NCBI RefSeq assembly: GCF_027111295.1
Contig: NZ_CP114287.1
Coordinates: 310,001-374,000, forward strand
Direction: 5' to 3'
Source: Flavobacterium gelatinilyticum
GTDB taxonomy: Bacteria; Bacteroidota; Bacteroidia; Flavobacteriales; Flavobacteriaceae
Length of the DNA: 64,000 bases
Shown here: positions 26,993 to 35,049 of the stretch, one piece after another
Layout of the letters: each line of letters begins with the position of its first letter
How positions within the stretch are numbered: the first letter of the stretch is position 1
Made by a program: the position numbers and the translations under genes
Notes under the pieces: generated by a model
The model's database searches: none
Seen by the model: the letters and a program-made list of their open reading frames with translations, nothing else
What the model was told of the DNA's origin: nothing

Positions 26993-28480
26993 ATGGATAG
27001 CAAAAATAATACCATCAGTCTTGAAACTTATTTTCAGGATTTTAGAAAAAATATCGTTGGCATAAATCAGGATTTTACCTCTCCGTTTGGTAAAAAGAAC
27101 ATTGTATATACTGACTGGACTGCCAGCGGAAGGCTGTACAGACCTATAGAAGAAAAACTTCTGAATCAGTTTGGACCTTTTGTTGCCAATACGCATACCG
27201 AAACTACGGTGTCAGGTACTGCCATGACAAAAGCGTATCATCATGCCAGACATATTATCAAACGTCATACTAATGCAAATGATGACGATGTTCTAATTAC
27301 AGATGGAACAGGAATGACTGGCGTGATCAATAAATTTCAGCGTATTCTAGGGCTTAAAATCCCAGAAAATCTGAAAAACTTCACAACGGTTCCTGCCGAA
27401 AAGAAACCAATTGTTTTTATTTCGCACATGGAACATCATTCTAATCAGACTTCATGGTTGGAAACAATTGCCGATGTTGAAATTATTCCGTCTTGCGAAA
27501 AAGGACTTTTTTCTTTAGATAACCTAAAAGAATTATTAGAAAAATACAGCGACAGAACTATAAAGATCGCTTCGATTACTTCCTGCTCAAATGTTACGGG
27601 TTTAAAAACTCCGTTTCATGATGCAGCGAAATTGATGCATCAGTACAATGGTGTTTGTTTTGTAGATTTTGCCTGTTCAGGACCTTATGTACAGATTGAC
27701 ATGCATCCTGCTGATCCGGAAGCTTCTCTGGATGCTATTTTCTTTTCGCCGCATAAATTCCTTGGAGGTCCCGGAACTTCTGGAGTTTTAATTTTTAATA
27801 AAAAACTTTACAATAATATGATTCCGGATTGTCCGGGAGGCGGAACGGTAAGTTGGACGAATCCGTGGGGCGAACATAAATATATCGATAATATCGAGGA
27901 TCGTGAAGATGGCGGTACTCCCGGATTCCTGCAGGTTATTAGAACTGCTTTGGCAATTGAGCTGAAAGAGGAAATGGGGGTTGAAAACATTTTACAGCGC
28001 GAACATGAAATTGTTGATTATGTTTTTGGCCAATTAGAGCCTGTTGAAAATATTAAGATTTTAGCCGGACAGCATAAAGACCGTTTAGGGGTTGTTTCGT
28101 TTTTTATAGATGACCTTCATTTTAATCTTGGTGTAAAAATCTTAAATGACCGTTTTGGAATTCAGACACGCGGCGGATGCAGCTGTGCGGGAACATATGG
28201 TCATTATCTGCTGCATGTTGATCAGGAAACTTCTAACAAACTGGTGAATGAAATTACGATTGGTGATTTAATCAAAAAACCGGGATGGATCAGAATGTCA
28301 ATTCACCCAACAACGACAGATGAAGAAATTGCTTATGTCTGCGAAAGTATTAAAGAACTGGCTAAAAATCATGAAACCTGGGCTTTAGACTATTCTTATA
28401 ACAAAGATACCAACGAATTTATTCATAAAGATGCGACTGCTTTTGAAGATGAGTTGGTAGAAAGCTGGTTTAAGTCTTAA
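26993..28480 (+). CDS. class V aminotransferase / cysteine desulfurase-like enzyme
   Basis: 495 residues from the ATG at 26993, preferred because a -7 promoter box lies between it and the upstream in-frame ATG. A PLP enzyme of aminotransferase class V: YTDWTASGRLYRPIEE near residue 40, SHMEHHSNQTSW, VDFACSGPYVQIDMHP, and the Schiff-base Lys in FFSPHKFLGGPGTSG. RGGCSCAGTYGHYLL lies in the region where desulfurases carry the sulfur-accepting Cys. It is longer than SufS (about 405 residues), and no suf genes are adjacent. The true substrate is open; a selenocysteine/cysteine lyase-like reaction is one option. Confidence 0.82.
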   Translation: MDSKNNTISLETYFQDFRKNIVGINQDFTSPFGKKNIVYTDWTASGRLYRPIEEKLLNQFGPFVANTHTETTVSGTAMTKAYHHARHIIKRHTNANDDDVLITDGTGMTGVINKFQRILGLKIPENLKNFTTVPAEKKPIVFISHMEHHSNQTSWLETIADVEIIPSCEKGLFSLDNLKELLEKYSDRTIKIASITSCSNVTGLKTPFHDAAKLMHQYNGVCFVDFACSGPYVQIDMHPADPEASLDAIFFSPHKFLGGPGTSGVLIFNKKLYNNMIPDCPGGGTVSWTNPWGEHKYIDNIEDREDGGTPGFLQVIRTALAIELKEEMGVENILQREHEIVDYVFGQLEPVENIKILAGQHKDRLGVVSFFIDDLHFNLGVKILNDRFGIQTRGGCSCAGTYGHYLLHVDQETSNKLVNEITIGDLIKKPGWIRMSIHPTTTDEEIAYVCESIKELAKNHETWALDYSYNKDTNEFIHKDATAFEDELVESWFKS

Positions 28481-28534
28481 GATTTAATTTAGAAACTTTT
28501 TTAAAGTTTGAAAAAGTTATTTTGAATAAATAGT

Positions 28535-28566
28535 AAACCCCACAAGTTTTGATATTTGTCGGGTTT
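28535..28566 (+). terminator. terminator after class V aminotransferase gene
   Basis: AAACCCCACAA pairs with TTTGTCGGGTTT with a mismatch, followed by TTGTG. Its right arm matches that of the terminator at 11011-11043. Confidence 0.6.
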
Positions 28567-28591
28567 TGTGTTATAATGGTTATGAAGAATA

Positions 28592-28618
28592 CCTGACAGG
28601 TTTTAAAAACCTGTCAGG
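28592..28618. repeat. perfect 13-bp inverted repeat
   Basis: CCTGACAGGTTTT and its complement are separated by a single A. A related pair, CCTGAC and GTCAGG, sits at 28649-28671. This type of palindrome is familiar from flavobacterial intergenic DNA. Confidence 0.75.
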
Positions 28619-28701
28619 ATATGATAAACGAAAACTTTATGTAGTAAGCCTGACGGGATTAGTTTGTCAGGATTTTTACGTATTTAAAAACAACTGGTTC
28701 T

Positions 28702-28778
28702 TGTTTAGCCCCGATAGAAACGGCATCCTTTTATGTCCCGCTGATAAGCGGGACATAAAAGATATAGTGGATAGCGGG
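28702..28778. repeat. dispersed palindromic repeat, copy 2
   Basis: Same family as 19571-19660, in the opposite orientation. The left flank (TGTTTAGCCCCGATAGAAAC) matches copy 1 at 24 of 27 bases and the right flank (GATATAGTGGATAGCGGG) at 15 of 18; all differences are transitions. The central stem (TTTTATGTCCCGCT, 14 bp, 28729-28742 with 28747-28760) is a different sequence but still perfectly paired. Confidence 0.8.
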
Positions 28779-28825
28779 ACTGCTGGTCTTAAAAAACGGA
28801 TTTTTTCTGCTTCTAAAATAAAATG

Positions 28826-30568
28826 TTACATAATCAAACGGACACCGCCAAGGTCTGATACACGGTATGAAAATTTATTTCCGGGTGAACCGATGAACAT
28901 AAAGTTTTTAGGGATTTTCCATTCCTGGGATAATTTATCGATAATTTCAGGACCAAAAACGCCCTGGATTTCAAGGTATTCAATATCGATGTTATCGTAA
29001 GCGCGATCCAGAACTTCCAGATCTTTAATTAACGCTTCGTTGTTTTGTCCGTCGTTTTTAACGTAGACAATTTTTAGTTTTTTGGTGGTTTCATTTCCTT
29101 CAACGTATTGCAGGACTTTGTTTAAAATAGCGATATTATCGCCTTTGGTGAAAAAGACAAATTCTTGTGAATTAATTTCAGTACTTAATTTTTGAAGGTA
29201 ACGGTTGCTGAGAATCACCATTTTTCGAAGCGGCTGATAGAAATATTCTAAAACTTCGATTAGTACTTTTATCAATATCACACGATTTAACATTATCCCT
29301 ATGAAAATAAGGGCAGGGAGCATGTATTGCAGAAATGTATAAAAAGCGGCGATATTTAAATTCATGTTTCCGATGAAAGCCGCAACGATGAAAGAAACAG
29401 CAATAAAAACAGCAAATCCGTGCGCACGTTCAGGTCTTGGCAGTTTTTTTCGTTTGAATTTTAGTAATAGATTACCAATCCCAAATAATGCCATTACGGC
29501 AAGAAATGAAAAAGTGTACACTCCGGCAAGAGATTCAAGATGACCGTTTGTAGCAAAAAGAACTGAAATACAAAGTATTAAAAAACTGATTACGATTCTG
29601 TAATGCGAGCCTCGGCTGTTTGCTTTCAGGAAAAAATTAGGCAGGATACGGTCTAAAGTCATACGATTTAATAATCCCGAAACACCTACAAATGATGTTA
29701 ATACAGCACCGCAAAGAACTAAAACGGCATCGATAGAAATAAGCCATGCAAGCCATGATCCTCCGGTGGTTTCGCCTAAATGTGCCAAAAGTGATTCTTT
29801 GTTTTCGCCAACTTGTGCAAGCGGAATTATACTAATTAGTAAAATAGCAATTACGGGATTAAAAAAACTAACCAGCGCCCACATATTACGAAGTGTTTTT
29901 GGAAAAACGCCTGTCTGCTGTTCTTCTACGAAGTTGGCTGAACTTTCAAAACCAGAAATTCCGAGCATGGCGGCTGAAAATCCCAAAAAAAGTGCGGTTT
30001 TAATATTTCCAAATGCGATGGGTGTTTCCCAATTGATGTGAAATGTTTCCAATCCGTTGTTTAAGACAAACCAGAGTGATGCCAAAACCAGCAGACTGAG
30101 TGTTGCGATGTGCGTGATGAATATAATAACAGCCACAAATGCCGATTCGCCGATTCCGAGGATAGCCAGAAAAGTAAAGAGAATTAAAACAATAACGGTG
30201 GCAATCGTAACATTTAATCCTTCAAAAATTCCGTGCAGGTAATGCATCCCTTCTGAAGCTGATATTACAGCAGTTGCCATGTATGATAAAACCGTGAGAG
30301 TAGCTGCCAGAGAAGCAAGCCGTTTGGTCGATGTATTAAGGAGAACATTATAAGCACCTCCATTTAAAGGAATTGCACCAACAACTTCACCATAAATTTT
30401 CCTGAATAAAAATAAAACAACTCCAACAATTAAAAGAGAAATCCAGGCATATTGTCCTGCATATAAAATGGTTAATGCTGAAACATACAAGCAGGAGGAG
30501 CTAATATCATTTCCGCAGATTGCTGTTGCCTGTAATTGATTTAACTTTTTGTGTATTATTTCTTTCAT
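28826..30568 (-). CDS. APC-superfamily amino acid permease with cytoplasmic tail
   Basis: 580 residues. The first about 430 form 12 hydrophobic helices of the APC fold, starting NQLQATAICGNDISSSCLYV (unwound helix 1 region) with IPLNGGAYNVLLNTSTKRLA and FLGFSAAMLGISGFESSANF. The last about 130 residues are soluble (LSTEINSQEFVFFTKGDNIA onward) and have alternating strands and helices, somewhat like a universal-stress/regulatory tail. The substrate is probably an amino acid or similar metabolite; it cannot be read further. It stands alone, convergent with the class V aminotransferase gene. Confidence 0.85.
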   Translation of the reverse strand: MKEIIHKKLNQLQATAICGNDISSSCLYVSALTILYAGQYAWISLLIVGVVLFLFRKIYGEVVGAIPLNGGAYNVLLNTSTKRLASLAATLTVLSYMATAVISASEGMHYLHGIFEGLNVTIATVIVLILFTFLAILGIGESAFVAVIIFITHIATLSLLVLASLWFVLNNGLETFHINWETPIAFGNIKTALFLGFSAAMLGISGFESSANFVEEQQTGVFPKTLRNMWALVSFFNPVIAILLISIIPLAQVGENKESLLAHLGETTGGSWLAWLISIDAVLVLCGAVLTSFVGVSGLLNRMTLDRILPNFFLKANSRGSHYRIVISFLILCISVLFATNGHLESLAGVYTFSFLAVMALFGIGNLLLKFKRKKLPRPERAHGFAVFIAVSFIVAAFIGNMNLNIAAFYTFLQYMLPALIFIGIMLNRVILIKVLIEVLEYFYQPLRKMVILSNRYLQKLSTEINSQEFVFFTKGDNIAILNKVLQYVEGNETTKKLKIVYVKNDGQNNEALIKDLEVLDRAYDNIDIEYLEIQGVFGPEIIDKLSQEWKIPKNFMFIGSPGNKFSYRVSDLGGVRLIM

Positions 30569-30691
30569 GTTTAGTACCTAATTATAACACGATTAACTCA
30601 GCAGCAAGTATTAGCAATCCTTAAAAGGCAGTTATTATTGATAAAACTAAAAGATACTTTTAGTTAATGCGGTCTTATTGAAGTTACAAAA

Positions 30692-31162
30692 TTATTTTGA
30701 TTCCTGAAATTTCTTAAGAGACAGTAAAGCCTGTTCCTGGATTTTTTTGTGGAAAAAACCTGTCCAGCCCAGTAAATATCCCATTGGGCCAAAAGCTTGT
30801 TTTGACCATTTCCAAACATCAAAATGATCAGTGTGTCTGATGATTAAGCCATCCTGAAATAAAAATTGGGCTGTAACTTTATTAGTAACTTTACGATTGG
30901 TTTTACTGAAATTATAAGTGGCTGTCCATTTTGCAGAACCTGAAACTTCATCTGCGGTTACGTCAGAAAATTCGATTTTTATGTTTCCTTTACTTTTTGA
31001 CAGAAGCATTTCCCACATTTGCGCGGCCTGTTCTTCTTTTAATAGACCAAATGCCGGATCGATAAAGTGTATTTTCGGGTGGTAACATGATGCCATTGTT
31101 TTAGCATCTGAATTTGCAAAGGCAGTATAGAACTTTACAATTAAAGCTTCGTTAGGAGTCAT
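30692..31162 (-). CDS. NTF2-like/SnoaL-fold protein
   Basis: 156 residues. N-terminal TPNEALIVKFYTAFANSDAK and MASCYHPKIHFIDPAFG match the helix-strand start of SnoaL-like NTF2 folds. The strands WTATYNFSKTNRKVTNKV and the HTDHFDVWKW segment follow. These small cone-shaped domains bind or isomerise hydrophobic compounds, but most are uncharacterised. No signal peptide. It lies 51 bases beyond the end of the exported 174-residue protein, on the same strand. Confidence 0.8.
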   Translation of the reverse strand: MTPNEALIVKFYTAFANSDAKTMASCYHPKIHFIDPAFGLLKEEQAAQMWEMLLSKSKGNIKIEFSDVTADEVSGSAKWTATYNFSKTNRKVTNKVTAQFLFQDGLIIRHTDHFDVWKWSKQAFGPMGYLLGWTGFFHKKIQEQALLSLKKFQESK

Positions 31163-31213
31163 AAATTTGAAATTAGACCATAAATATAGGTTTTATTTTA
31201 TAAAAAGTCTCTC

Positions 31214-31738
31214 TTACAAAACACTAATTTCTTTTGCAGTATCATAACTTTTTTTAGAATTATCGTAAGCTGTTGAAAAATAATTCTTTTTGTTGTAAGC
31301 GGTAAAATAACCTGTTTGGTTTCCAAAAGTATTTGAGCCTCCTTTTAAGATAAAACGAACAGCATAAATGTCGGTTTTTTTCAGTTTGATAAATTCGGCA
31401 GGAGTAAAATAATAGTACGATGATGTTTTACCATCAGCAGTTTCTTTTACATTTTTATCTACACAGGCAATTACATCTGCATTTGCCAGATCTACATAAA
31501 GTCCGCCAGCAATTCGTACATCGTCATTTGCTGTAGCTGCTGTAATTTTTAAAATGCCTCCTTTGTCTGTTTTCGCAATCTGAATTTCGATTTCTCCCGT
31601 AAAAGCATATTTTTCGCATACGAAAGTATAACTTTGAGTTGCCGGAATAGGCTGAGCACCTTTAATACTCATTTTTTCCTGAGCACTTACAATTGTAGAA
31701 ATAAACAGTAATACTAAAAGAGGCATTTTTAAAATCAT
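31214..31738 (-). CDS. exported protein of unknown function
   Basis: 174 residues with a signal peptide (MILKMPLLVLLFISTIVSAQ). The mature part is beta-rich and has no family I recognise (YTFVCEKYAFTGEIEIQIAK, GKTSSYYYFTPAEFIKLKK). It is probably a small periplasmic beta-sandwich. Nine bases separate it from the lipoprotein gene upstream, so the two are co-transcribed. Confidence 0.7.
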   Translation of the reverse strand: MILKMPLLVLLFISTIVSAQEKMSIKGAQPIPATQSYTFVCEKYAFTGEIEIQIAKTDKGGILKITAATANDDVRIAGGLYVDLANADVIACVDKNVKETADGKTSSYYYFTPAEFIKLKKTDIYAVRFILKGGSNTFGNQTGYFTAYNKKNYFSTAYDNSKKSYDTAKEISVL

Positions 31739-31747
31739 AGGTATATT

Positions 31748-32224
31748 TTATTGTTCGGTTATTTTTGCATCGAATTTTTCGTCCCAATCCATTGATTTAA
31801 TAGCAGATACTAGATTGTCTTCATTTACAAAAACACGAAGTTCTTTATTGGCAACCTTTTTTGTGTACAAGGCGTGATAACGATAGATTACTTCATTTTT
31901 GGTTTTGTAAACACCATCTAACTTTAAATCTATAAAACTTCCGTAATATTGTCTGAATCGGGTACAGGTTTTTGTCAATCGTTCCTCGGTTGTGTTTTCT
32001 CTCACAGACTGAGTTACTTCGGTTTCATTAAAAGGTTTAAATTTTGATGTATTGCAGGTTTCAAGAACTCTTTTTCCCAATTCGTAAGCTTTTCGCTGTT
32101 GTTCAGAGCTAATCTCAGCGCTTGAAACTTTTTTAATTTTTAAATCTTCTGTATCCCTGCTGATGTTTTTCGATTTACATCCAATTAATAATAGCAAACA
32201 TATAATCAATCCGGCTTTCTTCAT
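31748..32224 (-). CDS. lipoprotein of unknown function
   Basis: 158 residues from the ATG at 32224 (an ATG two codons earlier abuts the upstream stop codon). A short lipoprotein signal peptide ends in a lipobox, LLIGC (MKKAGLIICLLLLIGCKSK). The mature part contains helices and a strand-rich end (VIYRYHALYTKKVANKELRV), consistent with a small NTF2-like or cystatin-like fold. No named family. It sits between the M23 peptidase gene and another exported protein gene, with almost no spacing. Confidence 0.72.
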   Translation of the reverse strand: MKKAGLIICLLLLIGCKSKNISRDTEDLKIKKVSSAEISSEQQRKAYELGKRVLETCNTSKFKPFNETEVTQSVRENTTEERLTKTCTRFRQYYGSFIDLKLDGVYKTKNEVIYRYHALYTKKVANKELRVFVNEDNLVSAIKSMDWDEKFDAKITEQ

Positions 32225-32230
32225 AATCAT

Positions 32231-32908
32231 TTAAGTTATTTTTAATAATAAGTTAGGGTCGGGACAATTTTCAATATAAAAATTCAAATCATTTGTATTG
32301 CAGACTCCGGGGTAATCGCCCCATTTATCCTGCAGGTTTTTTATGATTTGAAAATGGACGTGTGGTGCGTAATCACCGTTTACAGCCGAATTGCCTAAGG
32401 TTCCAACCTGGCTGCCTTTTTTAAAAATTGTCCCAACGGTAAGGTTTTCTATACTTTCTAACGATAAATGTCCGTATAAAGTATAAAATATTTCATTTTC
32501 AATTTCATGTTCCAAAATTATGGTGGGACCGTAATCACCAAAACCTTCATTGTTTTTAAAACTATGCACTTTTCCGTCAAGTGCGGCCAAAACCGGAGTT
32601 CCCGCTTTTGCCCATAAATCAAGGCCTATATGAATGTTTCGTTCGGGTACTGAATCGTTTTTAAAAATCGTACTCCTTTTATATAAGTTACGTCCTTCTA
32701 TATATCCTCCGTACGCAACTTCTGCATTGTTGTTTTTTATATAATTGAAGATAAAATCCTCAAAATCATCCGAAGTTTCCGGCTGGCTTGCTACAAGTTC
32801 AGTATTGGTGCTGGATAAATCTAAAAGGATATATTTCGAAATATCAATCGAAGCATCAAGAATTCTCGAGGCAGGTAAGGTGTTTAATATAGAGACAAGG
32901 GATTTCAT
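32231..32908 (-). CDS. M23-family metallopeptidase
   Basis: 225 residues from the ATG at 32908; a start at 32935 would overlap the upstream gene. The LytM-type zinc site is visible: HIGLDLWAKAGTPVLAALDG (HxxxD) and APHVHFQIIK (HxH), with YTLYGHLSLESI between them. These enzymes cut peptidoglycan cross-bridges or act as inactive regulators; here all ligands are present. No signal peptide is obvious, which is unusual for a cell-wall enzyme. The product may therefore be cytoplasmic, or the N-terminus may be misread. It is encoded in a minus-strand run after the spermidine-synthase-like gene. Confidence 0.82.
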   Translation of the reverse strand: MKSLVSILNTLPASRILDASIDISKYILLDLSSTNTELVASQPETSDDFEDFIFNYIKNNNAEVAYGGYIEGRNLYKRSTIFKNDSVPERNIHIGLDLWAKAGTPVLAALDGKVHSFKNNEGFGDYGPTIILEHEIENEIFYTLYGHLSLESIENLTVGTIFKKGSQVGTLGNSAVNGDYAPHVHFQIIKNLQDKWGDYPGVCNTNDLNFYIENCPDPNLLLKIT

Positions 32909-32918
32909 AAAATAGTGT

Positions 32919-33584
32919 TTATTCAACTTTTTCAATAATTATTAATTCGTTGTGAACTTCAATGCGGGGCAGCATTTTTGAAGTAAATAAATCCGGATTT
33001 ATTTCTGATATGTATTTTCTGTTTCGAACATTATGCGCTTCGTCCAGGATCATGGTATTAAACAGAATAAAACCGTGATCTTTTAAGTGATGACACACTC
33101 GTTCGCTGAAAAAGCTTTCAAACAAAAAATTCGGCATGTTGATATCTTCAAAAATATCAATTATAATCAGATTGTATTTTTCTTTCGTTTTCAAAACAAA
33201 TTCAAAGGCATCATCAATTACAATTTCAAGTTGTTCAATTTTATCCAGTTCAAAATATTGATTTGCAATTTTGATGATATCCGGATCAATTTCGACTCCT
33301 GTAATTTTGCCTTTATATTGAATTTCATCAACAAGGGTTTTAACCACGCTGCCACCCGCAACGCCAAGCAGGAGAATATGATCCATCCTGAGGATTTTAT
33401 CATATCCTATATTTCGAAGACCGTATCGTAATATACGCTGCAGACTTCCGTATGAATAATTTGTATTTTCTGTATCTAAAACTAATTCTCCATTTACTAA
33501 TGTTACCTCAAACACTTTACTTCTGGCTGATTTCTTTTTAAATATTTTTACTGGAATAAGATAACTGAGTAGTTTCTGAATCAT
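32919..33584 (-). CDS. spermidine synthase-like methyltransferase-fold protein
   Basis: 221 residues from the ATG at 33584; the frame runs 18 codons further, but that region holds the divergent promoters. The Rossmann fold shows ILLLGVAGGSVVKTLVDEI (nucleotide loop), GVEIDPDIIKIANQYF and DAFEFVLKTKEKYNLIIIDI. This is the spermidine synthase/SpeE superfamily without the decarboxylated-SAM signature loop in full, so the aminopropyl transfer reaction is uncertain. The NYSYGSLQRILRYGL segment before the fold matches the family's dimer region. It is the first gene of the minus run to 30692. Confidence 0.78.
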   Translation of the reverse strand: MIQKLLSYLIPVKIFKKKSARSKVFEVTLVNGELVLDTENTNYSYGSLQRILRYGLRNIGYDKILRMDHILLLGVAGGSVVKTLVDEIQYKGKITGVEIDPDIIKIANQYFELDKIEQLEIVIDDAFEFVLKTKEKYNLIIIDIFEDINMPNFLFESFFSERVCHHLKDHGFILFNTMILDEAHNVRNRKYISEINPDLFTSKMLPRIEVHNELIIIEKVE

Positions 33585-33651
33585 TTTTGTAATGCTTTTA
33601 CTCAAAAATACCATTTTAAATGGTTTATTTTGCATCAAATCTTAAATTTTA

Positions 33652-34203
33652 ATGAAGAAACAACTGTACAAATTCATCTTTTTTAGGCTAATGGGCTGGA
33701 AAATAACAGGATTAGAGAATGCCGAAGTGAAAAAATGTATTTTAATGGTGCTGCCACATACGAGTAATCACGATTTTTATATCGGACTCTTAACACGCGG
33801 TATTTCGGGGCTGCAGATGAACTGGGTTGGAAAAAAGGAATTATTCAGGTTTCCTTTTGGTTATTATTTTAAAAACGTAGGCGGTGAACCTATTGACCGT
33901 TCAGGACGACTAAATAAAGTTGAATCTATTGCGGCTATTTTTGACCGTAAAGAAGTTTTCCGTCTGGCTGTTGCTCCCGAAGGAACACGAAAAGGAGTAA
34001 AGGAAATTAAAACCGGATTTTACTATATCGCACTTAAAGCAAATGTACCAATCGTTCCGGTTGTTTTTGACTGGGGTAAAAAAGAGGTGCGATTTGAAAA
34101 GCCATTTTTCCCGACTGGTAATTATGAAGCCGATTGGAAAATCCTTAAAGAATATTATAGAGGGGCGAAAGGCAAAATTCCCGAAAATGGAATAGAGATC
34201 TAA
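33652..34203 (+). CDS. lysophospholipid acyltransferase family protein
   Basis: 183 residues, short for a PlsC-type acyltransferase. The catalytic block is LPHTSNHDFYIG (HX4D, about residues 34-45). The glycerophosphate-binding block is VAPEGTRKGVKEIKTGFYYI (about 108-127), with GGEPIDRSG between them. It likely transfers acyl chains to a lysophosphatidic acid or lipid A-like acceptor at the inner membrane. It is divergent from the spermidine-synthase-like gene and convergent with the XRE gene. Confidence 0.88.
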   Translation: MKKQLYKFIFFRLMGWKITGLENAEVKKCILMVLPHTSNHDFYIGLLTRGISGLQMNWVGKKELFRFPFGYYFKNVGGEPIDRSGRLNKVESIAAIFDRKEVFRLAVAPEGTRKGVKEIKTGFYYIALKANVPIVPVVFDWGKKEVRFEKPFFPTGNYEADWKILKEYYRGAKGKIPENGIEI

Positions 34204-34287
34204 ATTTTCATCATTTTTTCAAATGCGTGAGAATCGCTTAAATGAAAAATATTTTTAAAATTTTTCAAATACGCTAAAATTTTCAAT

Positions 34288-34737
34288 CTAGGGTACATAG
34301 GCCTTAAAAGTTCCGTTTTTATAAAAAATAACAATTTTCTCAATTTCGGGCTCTTCAAAACTATAAACAGGATTTTTAATTGGCTCTGTTTTTTTGACTG
34401 CCGGTTTTTCCTCTTCTTCATATTGTAATTGAGAGAATAAATCGGCTCCTTCGAAAATTTCATTAGAGAGAGAAGGGGCCGGCTTATTTTGAATTTCCAG
34501 ATCTTCATCTGTTTTAGGAAAACTTCCTTTTCCGTTTAAGATCCAGTATAAATCTACTTCTGGAAAAACATCCATAATTTTCATTACAAAATCTAAGCTG
34601 GGCTTGTTTCTTCCTGACAGAAGGTGAGACATACTTGATCGCTGTACTCCAATTTTGTCTGCAAATGAAGAGGCATTTAAACTGTAATAATCGAGTATTA
34701 TTTCAAGGCGTTTTACAAAATCATCGATGTTTACCAT
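34288..34737 (-). CDS. XRE-family transcriptional regulator
   Basis: 149 residues. The N-terminal helix-turn-helix (about residues 5-62) reads VKRLEIILDYYSLNASSFAD, IGVQRSSMSHLLSGRNKPSL and VDLYWILNGKGSFP, which is a common Bacteroidota XRE type. The remainder (about 70-149) is low-complexity and charged, ending in VIFYKNGTFKAYVP. It probably represses itself and the divergent M14 peptidase: five copies of a TGTTTACnnnTGTAAA-like palindrome lie in the shared 312-base region, one over its own start codon and one over its -7 box. Confidence 0.85.
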   Translation of the reverse strand: MVNIDDFVKRLEIILDYYSLNASSFADKIGVQRSSMSHLLSGRNKPSLDFVMKIMDVFPEVDLYWILNGKGSFPKTDEDLEIQNKPAPSLSNEIFEGADLFSQLQYEEEEKPAVKKTEPIKNPVYSFEEPEIEKIVIFYKNGTFKAYVP

Positions 34738-34743
34738 TGTAAA
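34728..34743. promoter_or_regulatory. operator site 1, over the XRE start codon
   Basis: TGTTTACCATTGTAAA; the reverse of its CAT is the ATG of the XRE gene. Binding here would block translation initiation-proximal transcription, as in autorepression. Confidence 0.7.
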
Positions 34744-34762
34744 TTATGGTTTAAATTAAAAC

Positions 34763-34778
34763 TGTTTACAAATGTAAT
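34763..34778. promoter_or_regulatory. operator site 2, over the XRE promoter
   Basis: TGTTTACAAATGTAAT. Its right half contains the minus-strand -7 box of the XRE gene. Confidence 0.75.
34769..34776 (-). promoter_or_regulatory. -7 box of the XRE gene
   Basis: On the minus strand this reads TACATTTG (TAnnTTTG), with a TTG -33 element at 34797-34799 and a 20-base spacer, 32 bases upstream of the start codon. It lies wholly inside operator site 2. Confidence 0.65.
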
Positions 34779-34962
34779 TAAAAAGTTTCAATCATCCAAT
34801 TATATACATATTTTAATAATACTCGATGCTTAAAACACCTATTTTTTACTTTAGGTGGTTTGCTTTAACTACTTGATAAATAATGAATAAGTAAATTTTA
34901 CTTAAAGTAATAACAATTGTTAACCGAGATTTACATTTCCAATTAAAATCTGATAAAAATCC

Positions 34963-34978
34963 TGTTTACAATTATAAA
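34963..34978. promoter_or_regulatory. operator site 3
   Basis: TGTTTACAATTATAAA, upstream of the M14 promoter, 33 bases before site 4. Confidence 0.65.
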
Positions 34979-34995
34979 TTCTAGTTAATTTTCAT

Positions 34996-35011
34996 TGTTT
35001 ACAATTGTAAA
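34996..35011. promoter_or_regulatory. operator site 4
   Basis: TGTTTACAATTGTAAA, the best palindrome of the five. It covers the expected -33 region of the M14 gene. Confidence 0.75.
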
Positions 35012-35019
35012 AATAAAGA

Positions 35020-35035
35020 TGTTTACTTTTGTAAA
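35020..35035. promoter_or_regulatory. operator site 5, over the M14 promoter
   Basis: TGTTTACTTTTGTAAA, 24 bases after site 4. It contains TACTTTTG, the probable -7 box of the M14 gene (35024-35031), 18 bases before the ATG at 35050. Confidence 0.75.
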
Positions 35036-35049
35036 CTAATCAAAACACA

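Larger units (their letters stand above)
28481..28825. other. 345-base gap filled with palindromes
   Basis: Between convergent genes. It holds a terminator-like hairpin (28535-28566), a near-perfect palindrome (28592-28618), a related half-palindrome (28649-28671) and copy 2 of a dispersed repeat (28702-28778). A 144-codon plus-strand frame starting at 28566 runs through all of these and into the transporter gene, so I do not call it coding. Confidence 0.7.

Noticed and set aside
28566..29000. 144-codon plus-strand frame
   Set aside because: It starts in a terminator arm, runs through two palindromes and a dispersed repeat, and overlaps the end of the APC transporter gene on the opposite strand.
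34200..34508. 102-codon minus-strand frame overlapping the XRE gene
   Set aside because: Lies in a shifted frame over the charged C-terminal part of the XRE gene and extends only a little further; no start or family evidence.
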